Below are positions 1-8,431 of a stretch of DNA of 44,049 nucleotides, piece by piece. Position 1 is the stretch's first letter, and each line of letters starts with the position of its first letter. The position numbers were made by a program, and so were the translations under genes. The stretch is from assembly GCF_031179985.1 (NCBI RefSeq), contig NZ_JAPSHJ010000030.1, forward strand, positions 1 to 44,049, given 5' to 3'. The notes below the pieces were generated by a model that ran no database searches, was not told the origin of the DNA, and saw only the letters and a list, made by a program, of their open reading frames with translations. Origin of the DNA: Arthrobacter sp. (lineage in GTDB: Bacteria; Actinomycetota; Actinomycetes; Actinomycetales; Micrococcaceae).

Positions 1-301
1 ACGCATCGATATCGGCTGGGACCGGCCAGTGAGTGTACTTGAGGTGGCGAAACTCATGGGAGTAAGCGCCGGGAAGCCGATCAAGGTGCGCGCAATTCCT
101 TCAGCCATCACCCGCGCCGTAGGCGTTATCGCCGGACCTTTCAAGCCGATAGTCCAGGACATGACAGCTATGTTCGGCTGGTTCGATACCGGCCGGTATG
201 TCGCGAACCCCCGCCGACAGGAGCAGCTGTTCGGGCCCCCGCCGACGGCCGAGGCTGCCATCGCCCGCCTTACCAACGAATTGGTCAAGCAAGACCGCTG
301 A
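1..301 (+). CDS. NAD(P)H-binding (NmrA-like) protein, C-terminal part
   Basis: The reading frame is open from the left edge (first full codon at base 2), so only about the last 99 residues are present. The segment reads as the end of an atypical short-chain dehydrogenase of the NmrA / NAD(P)-binding group, where a stretch like DIGWDRPVSVLEVAKLMG corresponds to the usual 'lsyaEvA..lg' region after the Rossmann core. The nucleotide-binding motif itself lies outside the window, so activity cannot be judged. The GTG at base 29 is internal and is not taken as the start because homology-like sequence continues upstream of it. The next gene begins about 50 bases after the stop, on the same strand. 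Confidence 0.6.
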   Translation, partial: RIDIGWDRPVSVLEVAKLMGVSAGKPIKVRAIPSAITRAVGVIAGPFKPIVQDMTAMFGWFDTGRYVANPRRQEQLFGPPPTAEAAIARLTNELVKQDR

Positions 302-353
302 CGCGCGGCCCGCTAAGACTAACCTCCGTTGTGGCCGCGCTAGGGTCGAGTGC

Positions 354-1205
354 ATGGCCGTGTCCTTCAGTGGTGTTGGTGAACTACCGGTTCGCGATCC
401 GGTGACAGGGCCGCACGGTCTAGTCCCGATCCGCTGGTACTACCCAGCAGTCGCGAGTCCGGAGGTTGCACCGGTCCCGACGATCGTTTGGGTACATGGT
501 GGAGGATTCTTTGCTGGCGGTCTTAATCAACCTGAAGCACACAATGTCGCCTTGGCACTTGCTCAACGAGGGCTTCCGGTCCTAACGGTTGACTACCGTC
601 TTGCCCCGCTTCCCGGCTTGCCTTGGACAAGAAGAGCTGGAGGGCGGCCCCGAGGTCGAGTTCCCCTCCCGGTCGAAGACGTACTTGCAGCGTTTCAAAG
701 TGTCAGCAGCCAGTCCCCAGGAGGCGTGGTCCTCGGCGGTGCAAGCGCCGGTGCATGCCTTGCATCCGCAGCTGCACTCAAGGCCGTCGACATGAATTTG
801 GCCCCAAGAGGCGTCATCATTGCCTACGGCTTCTTCCACTCGTCGCACCCTCGTTCGCGCAAGATCCAGCGGCGGATACATGACCACCGGCGGCTGACAC
901 ACTCCCGCTGGCTCCTAAACACCGTGAACCGTAACTATGCCGGCTCACGGGTTGCGCTAACTGATCGCTACGCGTTCCCGGGCGGCCACGACCTCCGCGG
1001 GTTTCCCCCGACCCTGATGATCAATGCCGACCGCGACGCCATGCGCGCATCCGGTGACCGGTTCGCGACCGAGCTTCTAAGGGCCGGAATCGACGTCAAA
1101 CAGCACACTCCACCCCGAAACCGTCACGGGTTCCTGAACAGGCCACACCTGGACGCCTTCCCAACAGCGATTGACGTCATGGCATCGTGGTCTCTGACGC
1201 GGTGA
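354..1205 (+). CDS. alpha/beta hydrolase (HSL-type esterase)
   Basis: Predicted 283-residue cytoplasmic carboxylester hydrolase of the hormone-sensitive-lipase type. Visible motifs are the oxyanion-hole HGGG (residues 48-51), the nucleophile elbow GGASAG with Ser131, an acidic residue in NADRDAM (Asp227/Asp229) and His258 in NRHGF, which together complete a triad. The ATG at 354 is chosen over an upstream in-frame start at 198 because family homology begins just after it and the upstream stretch overlaps the preceding gene. Odd point: between YRLAP (81-85) and PVEDV (106-110) the frame gives an arginine-rich run (WTRRAGGRPRGRV), while the +1 frame over the same bases gives an acidic, protein-like GQEELEGGPEVEF. 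This suggests two compensating indels, natural or from sequencing. The substrate cannot be read from the sequence. Confidence 0.8.
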   Translation: MAVSFSGVGELPVRDPVTGPHGLVPIRWYYPAVASPEVAPVPTIVWVHGGGFFAGGLNQPEAHNVALALAQRGLPVLTVDYRLAPLPGLPWTRRAGGRPRGRVPLPVEDVLAAFQSVSSQSPGGVVLGGASAGACLASAAALKAVDMNLAPRGVIIAYGFFHSSHPRSRKIQRRIHDHRRLTHSRWLLNTVNRNYAGSRVALTDRYAFPGGHDLRGFPPTLMINADRDAMRASGDRFATELLRAGIDVKQHTPPRNRHGFLNRPHLDAFPTAIDVMASWSLTR

Positions 1206-1421
1206 ACTCCGCCCCGCTCTCTGGGCAGAGCCAGCTAGTGCTTGGAAAGTAAGAGGGAATACCTCAGGTAGATCCTGAGCCCCTCCCTGCCGTAATTGGA
1301 CAGACGTACGGGATTGCCGTCGAAAGTACTGTAGCAACGACATCACGGGGCGTTCCACAACCAAGGTAGTGAGCTGCACGGCGGTAGGCTTGTCCTAAAT
1401 ACTTTATGAGGGGGATCCACC

Positions 1422-2036
1422 ATGACTGAGCAACCGAAAACCGGCGGCGACGATACACCGAATGGCTACCGGCCGCCATCGTACATTCCCTCCGATGGCT
1501 CCGACGTCCCACCGCCGCCGGCCCCTCCGGCCGGGCAGCAGTCCGAGCAGCCCAAGTTCGAACAGCCGGACTCTTCAGGCTCCCACGCCTATGGGCAAAC
1601 GCCGTATGGCCAATCGCAGCACGACCAACCGACCTACGGCCAACCGGCGTATGGCCAGCCGGCGAATCAGTACGGACAAACCCCAAGCCCCTACCCGCAG
1701 CCTTACGGACAGCAGTATGGTCAGGCGCCCGGCCCCTACGGGCAGCCCTATGGCCAACCCGGCTACTACGGAGCGCCGGAGCCCAAGGGCCTGAGTATCG
1801 CCAGCCTGTGCTGCGGCATCTCGATTTATATTGGCTTTGGCTTCATTATCCTGCCCCAGATTGCAGCGGTGGTCCTCGGCCACATGGCGCTCAAAAAGGA
1901 ACCTGCGGGCAAGGGGATGGCTATCGCCGGACTGGTGATGGGCTACGTGGGCATCGCCTTGACGGTTGTCTTCCTCATCTTCTTCTTCGCAATTTTCGCT
2001 AACCTGGCCAACGAATATTCGGAGCAAACCTTCTAA
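1422..2036 (+). CDS. DUF4190 membrane protein with YGQP-rich N-terminus
   Basis: A 204-residue protein in two parts. Residues 1 to about 120 are a disordered, Pro/Gln/Tyr/Gly-rich tail with repeated YGQP/YGQ units. Residues 123-200 form two hydrophobic helices around a short loop (ALKKEPAGKGMAIAGLVMGY), the signature of DUF4190, a small actinobacterial membrane domain of unknown role. The start has a strong GAGGGGG ribosome-binding sequence 5-10 bases upstream. The low-complexity tail is encoded by imperfect tandem DNA repeats that could vary in copy number. It converges on the glutaminase gene with a gap of only 4 bases, leaving no room for a dedicated terminator. Role inferred only: a membrane-anchored scaffold or cell-envelope protein. 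Confidence 0.85.
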   Translation: MTEQPKTGGDDTPNGYRPPSYIPSDGSDVPPPPAPPAGQQSEQPKFEQPDSSGSHAYGQTPYGQSQHDQPTYGQPAYGQPANQYGQTPSPYPQPYGQQYGQAPGPYGQPYGQPGYYGAPEPKGLSIASLCCGISIYIGFGFIILPQIAAVVLGHMALKKEPAGKGMAIAGLVMGYVGIALTVVFLIFFFAIFANLANEYSEQTF

Positions 2037-2040
2037 GCGA

Positions 2041-2952
2041 TCAGAAGATGGACAGGCCTGTCCTGGTGGTGAATTCGTCCAGGGCGGCCATGCCGGCTAC
2101 TGAGTTGCCTGAGCGTCCCAGCCCCGGGCTCCACACACAAACGGTGCAGTTGTTGGGTACCACGGCAATAATGCCGCCGCCCACCCCGCTCTTTCCTGGC
2201 AGCCCCACGCGGTAGGCGAATTCGCCGGCGGCATCGTAGGTTCCGCAGGTGAGCATGACGGCGTTGATCCGCTTGGTCTGAGGCGGCGACAGCAGAGCGG
2301 TTCCGTCGCCACGCATGCCGTTGGAGGCAAGGAACCTGCTGGCCAGGGCCAGATCGGTGCAGCTCATGGCCAGCGAGCACTGGCTGATGTAGGCCTCGAG
2401 GACATCGTCCACCGGGTTGTCGAGGTTGCCGCAGCTCGCCAGGAAGTGCGCCAGTGACTTGTTCCGGTTGCTGTGCCGGGCTTCTGAATCGGCGACGACG
2501 GCGTCAACCTCCAGTGCGTCGTTGCCGCTTTCCTGCCGCAAGAGATCGCGGACGGCGGTTGACGGGTTCTCCGAGATGCTCAGGAGCCGGTCCGTGACGA
2601 CGAGTGCACCGGCGTTGATAAACGGGTTGCGCGGAATCCCGTCCTCGTGCTCAAGCTGGACCAGCGAGTTGAACGGATTACCGGATGGCTCCCGGAATAC
2701 CCGCTTCCAGATCCTGTCCCCGTCGTCGGCAAGCACCAGCGCGAGGGCGAACACCTTCGAGATGCTCTGGATGGAAAAGGCCATCTCGGAATCCCCGGAA
2801 GCAAAAACTTCCCCTTCTCTGGTGGCAACGGAAATTCCGAAATGGTCCGCACCCACGGCACCCAGTTCAGGGATATAGCCGGCTACTTCACCCTGTCCAA
2901 GGTGAGGCTTGATGGTCCCGACGATGTCGTCGAGGAGGTTCTGCATGTCCAT
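2041..2952 (-). CDS. glsA: glutaminase
   Basis: A 303-residue protein, the normal length for the serine-dependent glutaminase family (L-glutamine to glutamate plus ammonia; beta-lactamase-like fold). The catalytic SxxK motif is visible as SISK (Ser63-Lys66), and other family landmarks are NPFINAGALV and a C-terminal KSGVGGGI region. The chosen ATG is followed two codons later by another ATG; a longer in-frame extension to 3099 is rejected because it overlaps the upstream regulator gene and is proline/arginine-rich shadow sequence. It lies 19 bases downstream of a PucR-type regulator on the same strand, so it is probably co-transcribed with it. Cytoplasmic, with no signal peptide. Confidence 0.93.
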   Translation of the reverse strand: MDMQNLLDDIVGTIKPHLGQGEVAGYIPELGAVGADHFGISVATREGEVFASGDSEMAFSIQSISKVFALALVLADDGDRIWKRVFREPSGNPFNSLVQLEHEDGIPRNPFINAGALVVTDRLLSISENPSTAVRDLLRQESGNDALEVDAVVADSEARHSNRNKSLAHFLASCGNLDNPVDDVLEAYISQCSLAMSCTDLALASRFLASNGMRGDGTALLSPPQTKRINAVMLTCGTYDAAGEFAYRVGLPGKSGVGGGIIAVVPNNCTVCVWSPGLGRSGNSVAGMAALDEFTTRTGLSIF

Positions 2953-2971
2953 AACCGATGGTTCTCTACTT

Positions 2972-4636
2972 CTACGATGTGGTGTTGGGGGAGGCGATGC
3001 TGGGGGATGGTGTGTTGGCGGGCGCAGGCCGGTGTTCTGATTCCCAAAGCCGGATCTGCAGGTGGGCCAGGAGCCGTTGACCGGAATCCTGGAGATCAAT
3101 TCCGGCCACTTCGCAGGAACGCCGGAGCCTGTAGTGGACGGTGTTGCGGTGGACCTTCAGCTGTTCCGCGCACAGATTCACATCGCCAAAGGACTCAAGG
3201 TATGCCAGCAGTGTGGAGGCGAACCCGGGATGGCGTTCGCACAATACGGTGATGCCCTTATGGCGGAGCCGGTCGCGGGAGCCGATGAGGTCCAGCAGCT
3301 CATTGACCAGGACAGTGGTTTCCACTTCGCTGAACGAAGCCACGCGCATGGAAGGCGTCTCCTTGAGCACCTTCAGGACGTTGCGGACGTGTTCAACAGA
3401 TGTGTGCAGCCGGTCCAGTTGCTCCACGACAGGTCCAACGGCGGCCTGGACCTGCAGATCCAGGTGGGCCCGGGCGTCCCGCACAATCACGTTAGCCAGG
3501 CGGGTGATCGCAGCCGGGGACTTCACGGGATCCAGGTCGGGAAGGATGACTGCCGTTTCCAGGCCAAGCGCGCCAACCACAGCACCCGGACGGTAGGCGG
3601 CGGCATGGATTGAGATCAGGTTGGCCAATTCGCCCCGCTGCAACTGCAGGCCGGGAGGAGTTTGCTGCAGGCTTCCGGACGATACCAGCACCAGGGCGGC
3701 AGGCCTGGAGGGATCAAGCCCTGCCGACTGCGCCTGCGAATGGATCTGCGCCGTCCCGCTCAGCAGGCTGGATACCCTGTCCTGGCGCATGGATTGGGAT
3801 TGTTCATTGCGGTGGCGCACCAGTTCAATGGCGGCATGCCGGGCCGATCCCACGAGGATCCGGTCCGTGTTCGGGGCGAGCCGCTCTGCCCCTTCCTGCA
3901 GCCAGATGTACCCGAGCACGCGCCGTCCGGCGTGAATGCCGATGGCCACGCGTTCCCTGAGCCCCTCGTCAGGATTGGCCGGGATGTGAATGGGCGCCTC
4001 TCCGGCCTGGAGATGTTTATAGACTCCCGATTCCTTCAGGAGCTTCTGGTACCGCTCGGGACCGCGGCGGGCCAGGATGGACAAGCGGCGGAGTTCATCG
4101 ACGTCGTTTGACGCGGGGGAGTAGGCGAGCACGCGGTTCGCGGGATCCTCGATGACCACGTGGCCGTGCGTCAGCGTCGCCGTCGTCTGGGCAATCCCGA
4201 AAAGGTCCCGCTGCATCAGGGTGGAAGTGTCGCCGGAAGGCAACGATTCACGGATGCGGTCTGTCGCGATGCTTTCGAGATGGTTCCAGCGCGCTGAAAG
4301 GGCGACGGCGACCAGTCCGATTCCGGTGGGACGCAGGACTTCCCGGACTGCGGCGAGCTCGGCTTCCGTTCCCTTGATGGCAATGGCCACTGGCCTGTCG
4401 CCGATCAGCGCCCGGACTGCGGGCAGGGCCGCGCGTCCCCTCGCTCCCACCAGCAGCACGAACGCCCCGCGCTGGACGGAGTCATGGTCTTCGGAATCGG
4501 TGATGACCGCATCCTGGACAGTCTCGTTGTCTGCGGCGGGGGCAAGCAGCAGTTGGGCGTTGTCGATGCCGATGTCTTCGAGGACATCGCTGAGTGCCAC
4601 CCGCGGCAGCTCTCCGCTGAGTTCCTCAGTTCTCAC
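2972..4636 (-). CDS. PucR-family transcriptional regulator
   Basis: A protein of about 554 residues with the three-part PucR/CdaR layout: an N-terminal ligand-sensing region (starting near ALSDVL), a middle GGDEF-like fold, and a C-terminal helix-turn-helix recognisable from LAYLESFGDVNLCAEQL and KVHRNTVHYRLRR. PucR regulators control purine, amine or amino-acid catabolism in response to metabolites. The start is uncertain: GTG at 4636 has a G-rich upstream stretch and fits the family's usual N-terminus, but another GTG at 4687 would add 17 residues. It is divergent from the PLP decarboxylase and directly upstream of glutaminase, so control of amino-acid or polyamine nitrogen metabolism is a reasonable inference. 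Confidence 0.85.
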   Translation of the reverse strand: MRTEELSGELPRVALSDVLEDIGIDNAQLLLAPAADNETVQDAVITDSEDHDSVQRGAFVLLVGARGRAALPAVRALIGDRPVAIAIKGTEAELAAVREVLRPTGIGLVAVALSARWNHLESIATDRIRESLPSGDTSTLMQRDLFGIAQTTATLTHGHVVIEDPANRVLAYSPASNDVDELRRLSILARRGPERYQKLLKESGVYKHLQAGEAPIHIPANPDEGLRERVAIGIHAGRRVLGYIWLQEGAERLAPNTDRILVGSARHAAIELVRHRNEQSQSMRQDRVSSLLSGTAQIHSQAQSAGLDPSRPAALVLVSSGSLQQTPPGLQLQRGELANLISIHAAAYRPGAVVGALGLETAVILPDLDPVKSPAAITRLANVIVRDARAHLDLQVQAAVGPVVEQLDRLHTSVEHVRNVLKVLKETPSMRVASFSEVETTVLVNELLDLIGSRDRLRHKGITVLCERHPGFASTLLAYLESFGDVNLCAEQLKVHRNTVHYRLRRSCEVAGIDLQDSGQRLLAHLQIRLWESEHRPAPANTPSPSIASPNTTS

Positions 4637-4687
4637 CCCGGCACCCCGACCCTTTCTGATTGTTTGGGCAACATGCCACACAGGCAC

Positions 4688-4896
4688 GGCTCTTTGCGGC
4701 GACAGCCACAGCCAAGTACGCTACTCGCCCGATGACGACAGAAATTTAGCTGGAGGCACAAATTCATCCTTGCGTTCTTGGCCCAGCAACCAACATAAAA
4801 CTATCCCCCCGGACCTAGAGTTGGATACACCACCACCCCGGCAACGTCGCCGGGATCGTGCGGAATACTGACCAGAAAGCATGAGAACTAAACGAA
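4688..4896. promoter_or_regulatory. divergent promoter region, pucR-like gene / decarboxylase
   Basis: About 200 bases between the divergent regulator and decarboxylase genes, where both promoters must lie. A 6-bp inverted repeat CCCGGC-AACGTC-GCCGGG occupies 4837-4854, about 43 bases before the decarboxylase start. It could be an operator or an mRNA hairpin. No confident -35/-10 pair was identified. Confidence 0.35.
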
Positions 4897-7782
4897 ATGA
4901 TTGACGACGGCGTCTCTCCCACCACTGTGGCTGGAACGGAAATAGGCACACCGAGCCGGGCGTGGCGTGTTCGTGCCGATGCGTGGGATTTTCTGGGGTA
5001 CGCCATGAAGCAACTGGCTTCCGCCGCAGCAGGAGCGCAAGCCGCAGGAACAACCGGCCCGAATGGAAAATCTGCGGCGAAAGGATCGGGCAGCCAAAGC
5101 GGGCTGGAGGACCAGACCCGCCGGGCGCTCGTCCTGCTGGAGGCTATTGAGCTGTACTGGGCCTTCCCCGGCTTGCCGATGCTGGCGAGGCTTCGCAGAA
5201 TCATTGCCGCCGGTGAATATGGCGAGGCTTTCGACCTGATCGAGGGCGTCAGAAGCCGCATTGGCCGAACCCGTCCGACTTCTGAACAGGCCAGGCAAAC
5301 CGCTGATCCGGCCGACGGCGGGGAAGGCGAACCCGTTGAGGGCCGCCAGGACGCTCCGGAACGGCCCAAGTTCGAGGTCCTGGTGGTCGATGACCTCACT
5401 GTCGAAGAAGCAGAAACCCTCAAGAGTGAAATGCTTGCGCAACGGCGCCCGGCAGATGCGTTCAGCTATGAGGTCAACGTGGTGCCATCCTTCGAGGACG
5501 CCCTTGTGGCCGTGCTGCTGAACCCTGACATCCAGGCCTGCATCCTGCGCCCCGGCTTCACCATCAGGGGCGGGCGGAGGCTCGGTAGTGATCTGAAGAG
5601 TTTCCTCGCACGCCACATCGACGACGGTTTGGAAGCGCTGCGGCCCATCGACCGGATCCTCCGGCTGGCGGAGGGAATGGCTGCGCTTCGGCCTGAACTG
5701 GATGTGTACCTGGTTGCCGGCGTCGCTATTGAGGGCCTCGCAGGCTCACTCACCCGGCCGTTCAAGAGGATCTTCCGCCGGGAAGACCGCCTGGACCTGC
5801 ATCTATCGCTGCTGGCCGGTGTCGCGGAGCGTTACGAGACACCCTTTTTCACTGCTCTCCAGGAATACAGCCGCCGGCCCGCGAGTGTGTTCCACGCACT
5901 CCCTATCTCGCGTGGAGGCTCGGTGGGAAACTCACCCTGGATCCGGGACATGGCTGACTTCTACGGGCTGAATCTGCTGTTGGCCGAGACGTCAGCCACG
6001 TCCGGCGGCCTCGATTCCCTGCTGGACCCCCATGGTTCCATCAAAAAAGCTCAGGAGTTGGCGGCGCGGGCGTTCGGTGCTGAGCAGACATTCTTCGTCA
6101 CCAACGGCACGTCCACGGCCAATAAGATTGTGCACCAGGCAATCGTCGCTCCCGGGGACATCGTCCTGGTTGACCGCAACTGCCACAAGTCCCACCACTA
6201 TGCGCTGATGCTGTCCGGTGCGCAGGTCGCCTACCTGGACGCGTATCCGCTGGACCGCTACTCCTTTTATGGTGCCGTTCCGCTGGCCAGTATCAAGAAG
6301 ATGCTCCTGGACTATCGACGGGCGGGGCGGCTGGACGACGTCAAAATGGTCACCCTGACCAACTGCACTTTCGATGGGATTGTGTACGACGTCGAGCGGG
6401 TCATGGAGGAGTGCCTGGCCATTAAGCCGGACCTCGTCTTCCTCTGGGACGAGGCCTGGTTCGCGTTTGCTGCCTTCCACCCGGTGTACCGGCGCCGGAC
6501 TGCAATGGCAGCAGCGCGGAAACTGGAAACCGAGTTCCGGAACCCGGATTACGTTCTCCGTTACGCCGAGCAGGCTGAACTTCTTTGGGATCCGGAAACC
6601 GGCGCCCCCGCGGACGACGAGGTATGGCTTAACACCCGGCTTATCCCGGATCCGTCAAAGGCGCGGCTCCGCATCTACGCAACGCAGTCCACCCACAAGA
6701 CCCTTACGTCCCTGCGCCAAGGATCCATGGTCCACGTGTTTGACCAGGACTTCGAATACCTCAACGGAGAGGCGTTCCGGGAGGCTTACATGACGCACAC
6801 CTCCACCTCCCCGAACTATCAGATCCTGGCGTCGTTGGACATCGGCCGGCGGCAGGTGGAGCTTGAAGGCTTCGCGCTAGTGCAGAAGCAGGCGGACCTG
6901 GCTGTCAGTATTGCGCAGGCAGTGGCCAGGAACCCGCTGCTGAAGAAGTACTTCCGCGTGCTCGGCGCCAGCGAACTCATCCCGGAGGAATACCGCGAAA
7001 CGAGCACCTCGATGCCCCTCAGTAAGGGCCTGTCCGTACTGGATGAGGCCTGGCGGCGCGACGAGTTCGTGGTTGACCCCAGCCGGCTGACCCTGGACAT
7101 CGGCCTCACCGGGATCGACGGCGACACGTTCAAGCACGAGTACCTGATGGATAAGTACGGCATCCAGGTCAATAAGACCTCGCGCAACAGCGTCCTCTTT
7201 ATGACCAATATCGGAACCTCACGAAGCGCCGTGGCCTACCTCGTGGAAGTCCTCGTAAAGCTCGCTGAATCCTTTGATGCGGAGCAAAGGACGCTGGGGC
7301 CACGGGGGCTGAAGGCGCGCGACGCCCGCGTTCGGGCGCTCAGAAGCGATCCGGGGAGCCAGCGCGGGAGCCTTCCGGAAGGCGGTCCGGTGTGTGCTCC
7401 CATTGCCCTTCCCGACTTCAGCAGGTTTGCGGACAGGTTCAGGGCGGACAACAGCAACCCCGATGGGAACCTGAGGGCGGCCTACTTTGAGACTTACAAG
7501 ACGGGTGCCACCGAGTACCTTGAGCCAGCCGAACTCTCCCGGCGGGTAGCCGGGGGCGAGGAAGTCATTTCCGCAGGATTCGTCACGCCCTACCCTCCGG
7601 GCTTCCCCATTCTGGTTCCCGGCCAGGTCATCACGATGGATGCACTGGACTTCATGGCCGCCCTTGACACCCGGGAGGTCCACGGCTATGACCCGGAATT
7701 GGGCTTCCGGGTGTTTGCCGAACCCAAGGGAAGCATCAGGACCGAGGCGCTGCGGGACGAGTCCCTTCCAGCAGCCAGCTGA
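4897..7782 (+). CDS. PLP-dependent Orn/Lys/Arg decarboxylase, large form
   Basis: A 961-residue fold-type I decarboxylase. The PLP lysine is Lys601 in the STHKTLTSL motif. The aspartate of LWDEAWFAF and the FFVTNGTSTANK segment belong to the cofactor-binding core, and the C-terminal domain (from about residue 830) has the family's TGATEYLEPAEL and GFVTPYPPGFP motifs. Residues 150-300 form the N-terminal receiver-like wing (FEVLVVDDLTVEEAE, then a basic segment). The first roughly 150 residues are extra compared with enterobacterial enzymes. Expected reaction: decarboxylation of lysine, ornithine or arginine to a diamine or agmatine; the substrate cannot be assigned here. The start lacks a strong Shine-Dalgarno sequence; ATG 5005 (residue 37) is an alternative. 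Its 3' end overlaps the convergent ThuA-like gene by 47 bases. Confidence 0.88.
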   Translation: MIDDGVSPTTVAGTEIGTPSRAWRVRADAWDFLGYAMKQLASAAAGAQAAGTTGPNGKSAAKGSGSQSGLEDQTRRALVLLEAIELYWAFPGLPMLARLRRIIAAGEYGEAFDLIEGVRSRIGRTRPTSEQARQTADPADGGEGEPVEGRQDAPERPKFEVLVVDDLTVEEAETLKSEMLAQRRPADAFSYEVNVVPSFEDALVAVLLNPDIQACILRPGFTIRGGRRLGSDLKSFLARHIDDGLEALRPIDRILRLAEGMAALRPELDVYLVAGVAIEGLAGSLTRPFKRIFRREDRLDLHLSLLAGVAERYETPFFTALQEYSRRPASVFHALPISRGGSVGNSPWIRDMADFYGLNLLLAETSATSGGLDSLLDPHGSIKKAQELAARAFGAEQTFFVTNGTSTANKIVHQAIVAPGDIVLVDRNCHKSHHYALMLSGAQVAYLDAYPLDRYSFYGAVPLASIKKMLLDYRRAGRLDDVKMVTLTNCTFDGIVYDVERVMEECLAIKPDLVFLWDEAWFAFAAFHPVYRRRTAMAAARKLETEFRNPDYVLRYAEQAELLWDPETGAPADDEVWLNTRLIPDPSKARLRIYATQSTHKTLTSLRQGSMVHVFDQDFEYLNGEAFREAYMTHTSTSPNYQILASLDIGRRQVELEGFALVQKQADLAVSIAQAVARNPLLKKYFRVLGASELIPEEYRETSTSMPLSKGLSVLDEAWRRDEFVVDPSRLTLDIGLTGIDGDTFKHEYLMDKYGIQVNKTSRNSVLFMTNIGTSRSAVAYLVEVLVKLAESFDAEQRTLGPRGLKARDARVRALRSDPGSQRGSLPEGGPVCAPIALPDFSRFADRFRADNSNPDGNLRAAYFETYKTGATEYLEPAELSRRVAGGEEVISAGFVTPYPPGFPILVPGQVITMDALDFMAALDTREVHGYDPELGFRVFAEPKGSIRTEALRDESLPAAS

Positions 7783-8431
7783 CTCCGCGCCTGAGGAGTT
7801 CCTGGTGTTCGGGGGAGTCAAACGAGGCGGCATCGTGGCCGAGGGCGTCATAGAACGTGCGGCCGCCGCGCTCATACGACCAAACGAGGGGATGCAGTGT
7901 CCCCTCGTGCTCGTGCCTGGCGTGCACTGTGATGCCAGGCAAGGTGCTCAGCCAGCTGTAGCGCTCATCCAGCACCTCGAAATCGGGGATGCCTGCGGCA
8001 AGTGGTCCTGACTGAATATCCATCAGCACCTGGGCTGGACCATAGTCGGGATGCATCGTAGTGCCCCGGAGCCAGCTTCCGCCAAGCGTCTCCTCCCAGA
8101 CCGGGGAGTCCACAAAGCTTGTGGAACTGACATGGAAGGCAAGCAGCGGGCGTCCGCAAACGGCCCACGCCTCAAGCCCACGGGTCGCTGCAGGCGTTCC
8201 TGGCGAAGTTCCGCCGTCGCGCGGTTGGCCCACGTTGACCACCAGAAGGTCCGGAAGCGGCTGCGATTTGCCCAGACCCTCCAAGGCGGTGTCGACGTCG
8301 TCCGCCATCTTCACCTGAAGGCCAGCCTCGCGCAGTAGTGAAGCGATAGCTGCGGAGGTCTCCGGGAACGGGTGCCAGGGGTCGGAGTATCGTCCGGTTC
8401 CGCTGAGCAGCAGGGCGGTTGGTTCAGTCAC
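7736..8431 (-). CDS. ThuA-like domain protein
   Basis: A 231-residue protein with the ThuA (class I glutamine-amidotransferase-like) fold seen in carbohydrate loci. Typical elements are an N-terminal TALLLSGTGRYSDPWHPFPE strand-loop, the FHVSSTSF segment, HPVTVHAR-like ITVHARHEHEG, PLVWSYERGGRTFYDALGHD and a C-terminal LLRRGVSWLLEG helix. The GTG start overlaps the TGA of the upstream regulator gene (GTGA), so translation is coupled. ThuA proteins occur with sugar transporters and dehydrogenases, but their biochemical role is poorly settled. Last gene of the heparinase-regulator-ThuA operon. Confidence 0.85.
   Translation of the reverse strand: MTEPTALLLSGTGRYSDPWHPFPETSAAIASLLREAGLQVKMADDVDTALEGLGKSQPLPDLLVVNVGQPRDGGTSPGTPAATRGLEAWAVCGRPLLAFHVSSTSFVDSPVWEETLGGSWLRGTTMHPDYGPAQVLMDIQSGPLAAGIPDFEVLDERYSWLSTLPGITVHARHEHEGTLHPLVWSYERGGRTFYDALGHDAASFDSPEHQELLRRGVSWLLEGTRPAAPRS

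Noticed and set aside
1560..1780. Tandem YGQP-encoding DNA repeats considered as CRISPR or satellite
   Set aside because: Units are in frame, irregular in length and encode a disordered protein tail; no spacers.
2953..3099. N-terminal extension of glutaminase
   Set aside because: Overlaps the 3' end of the upstream regulator and is Pro/Arg-rich; family homology starts at the ATG at 2952.
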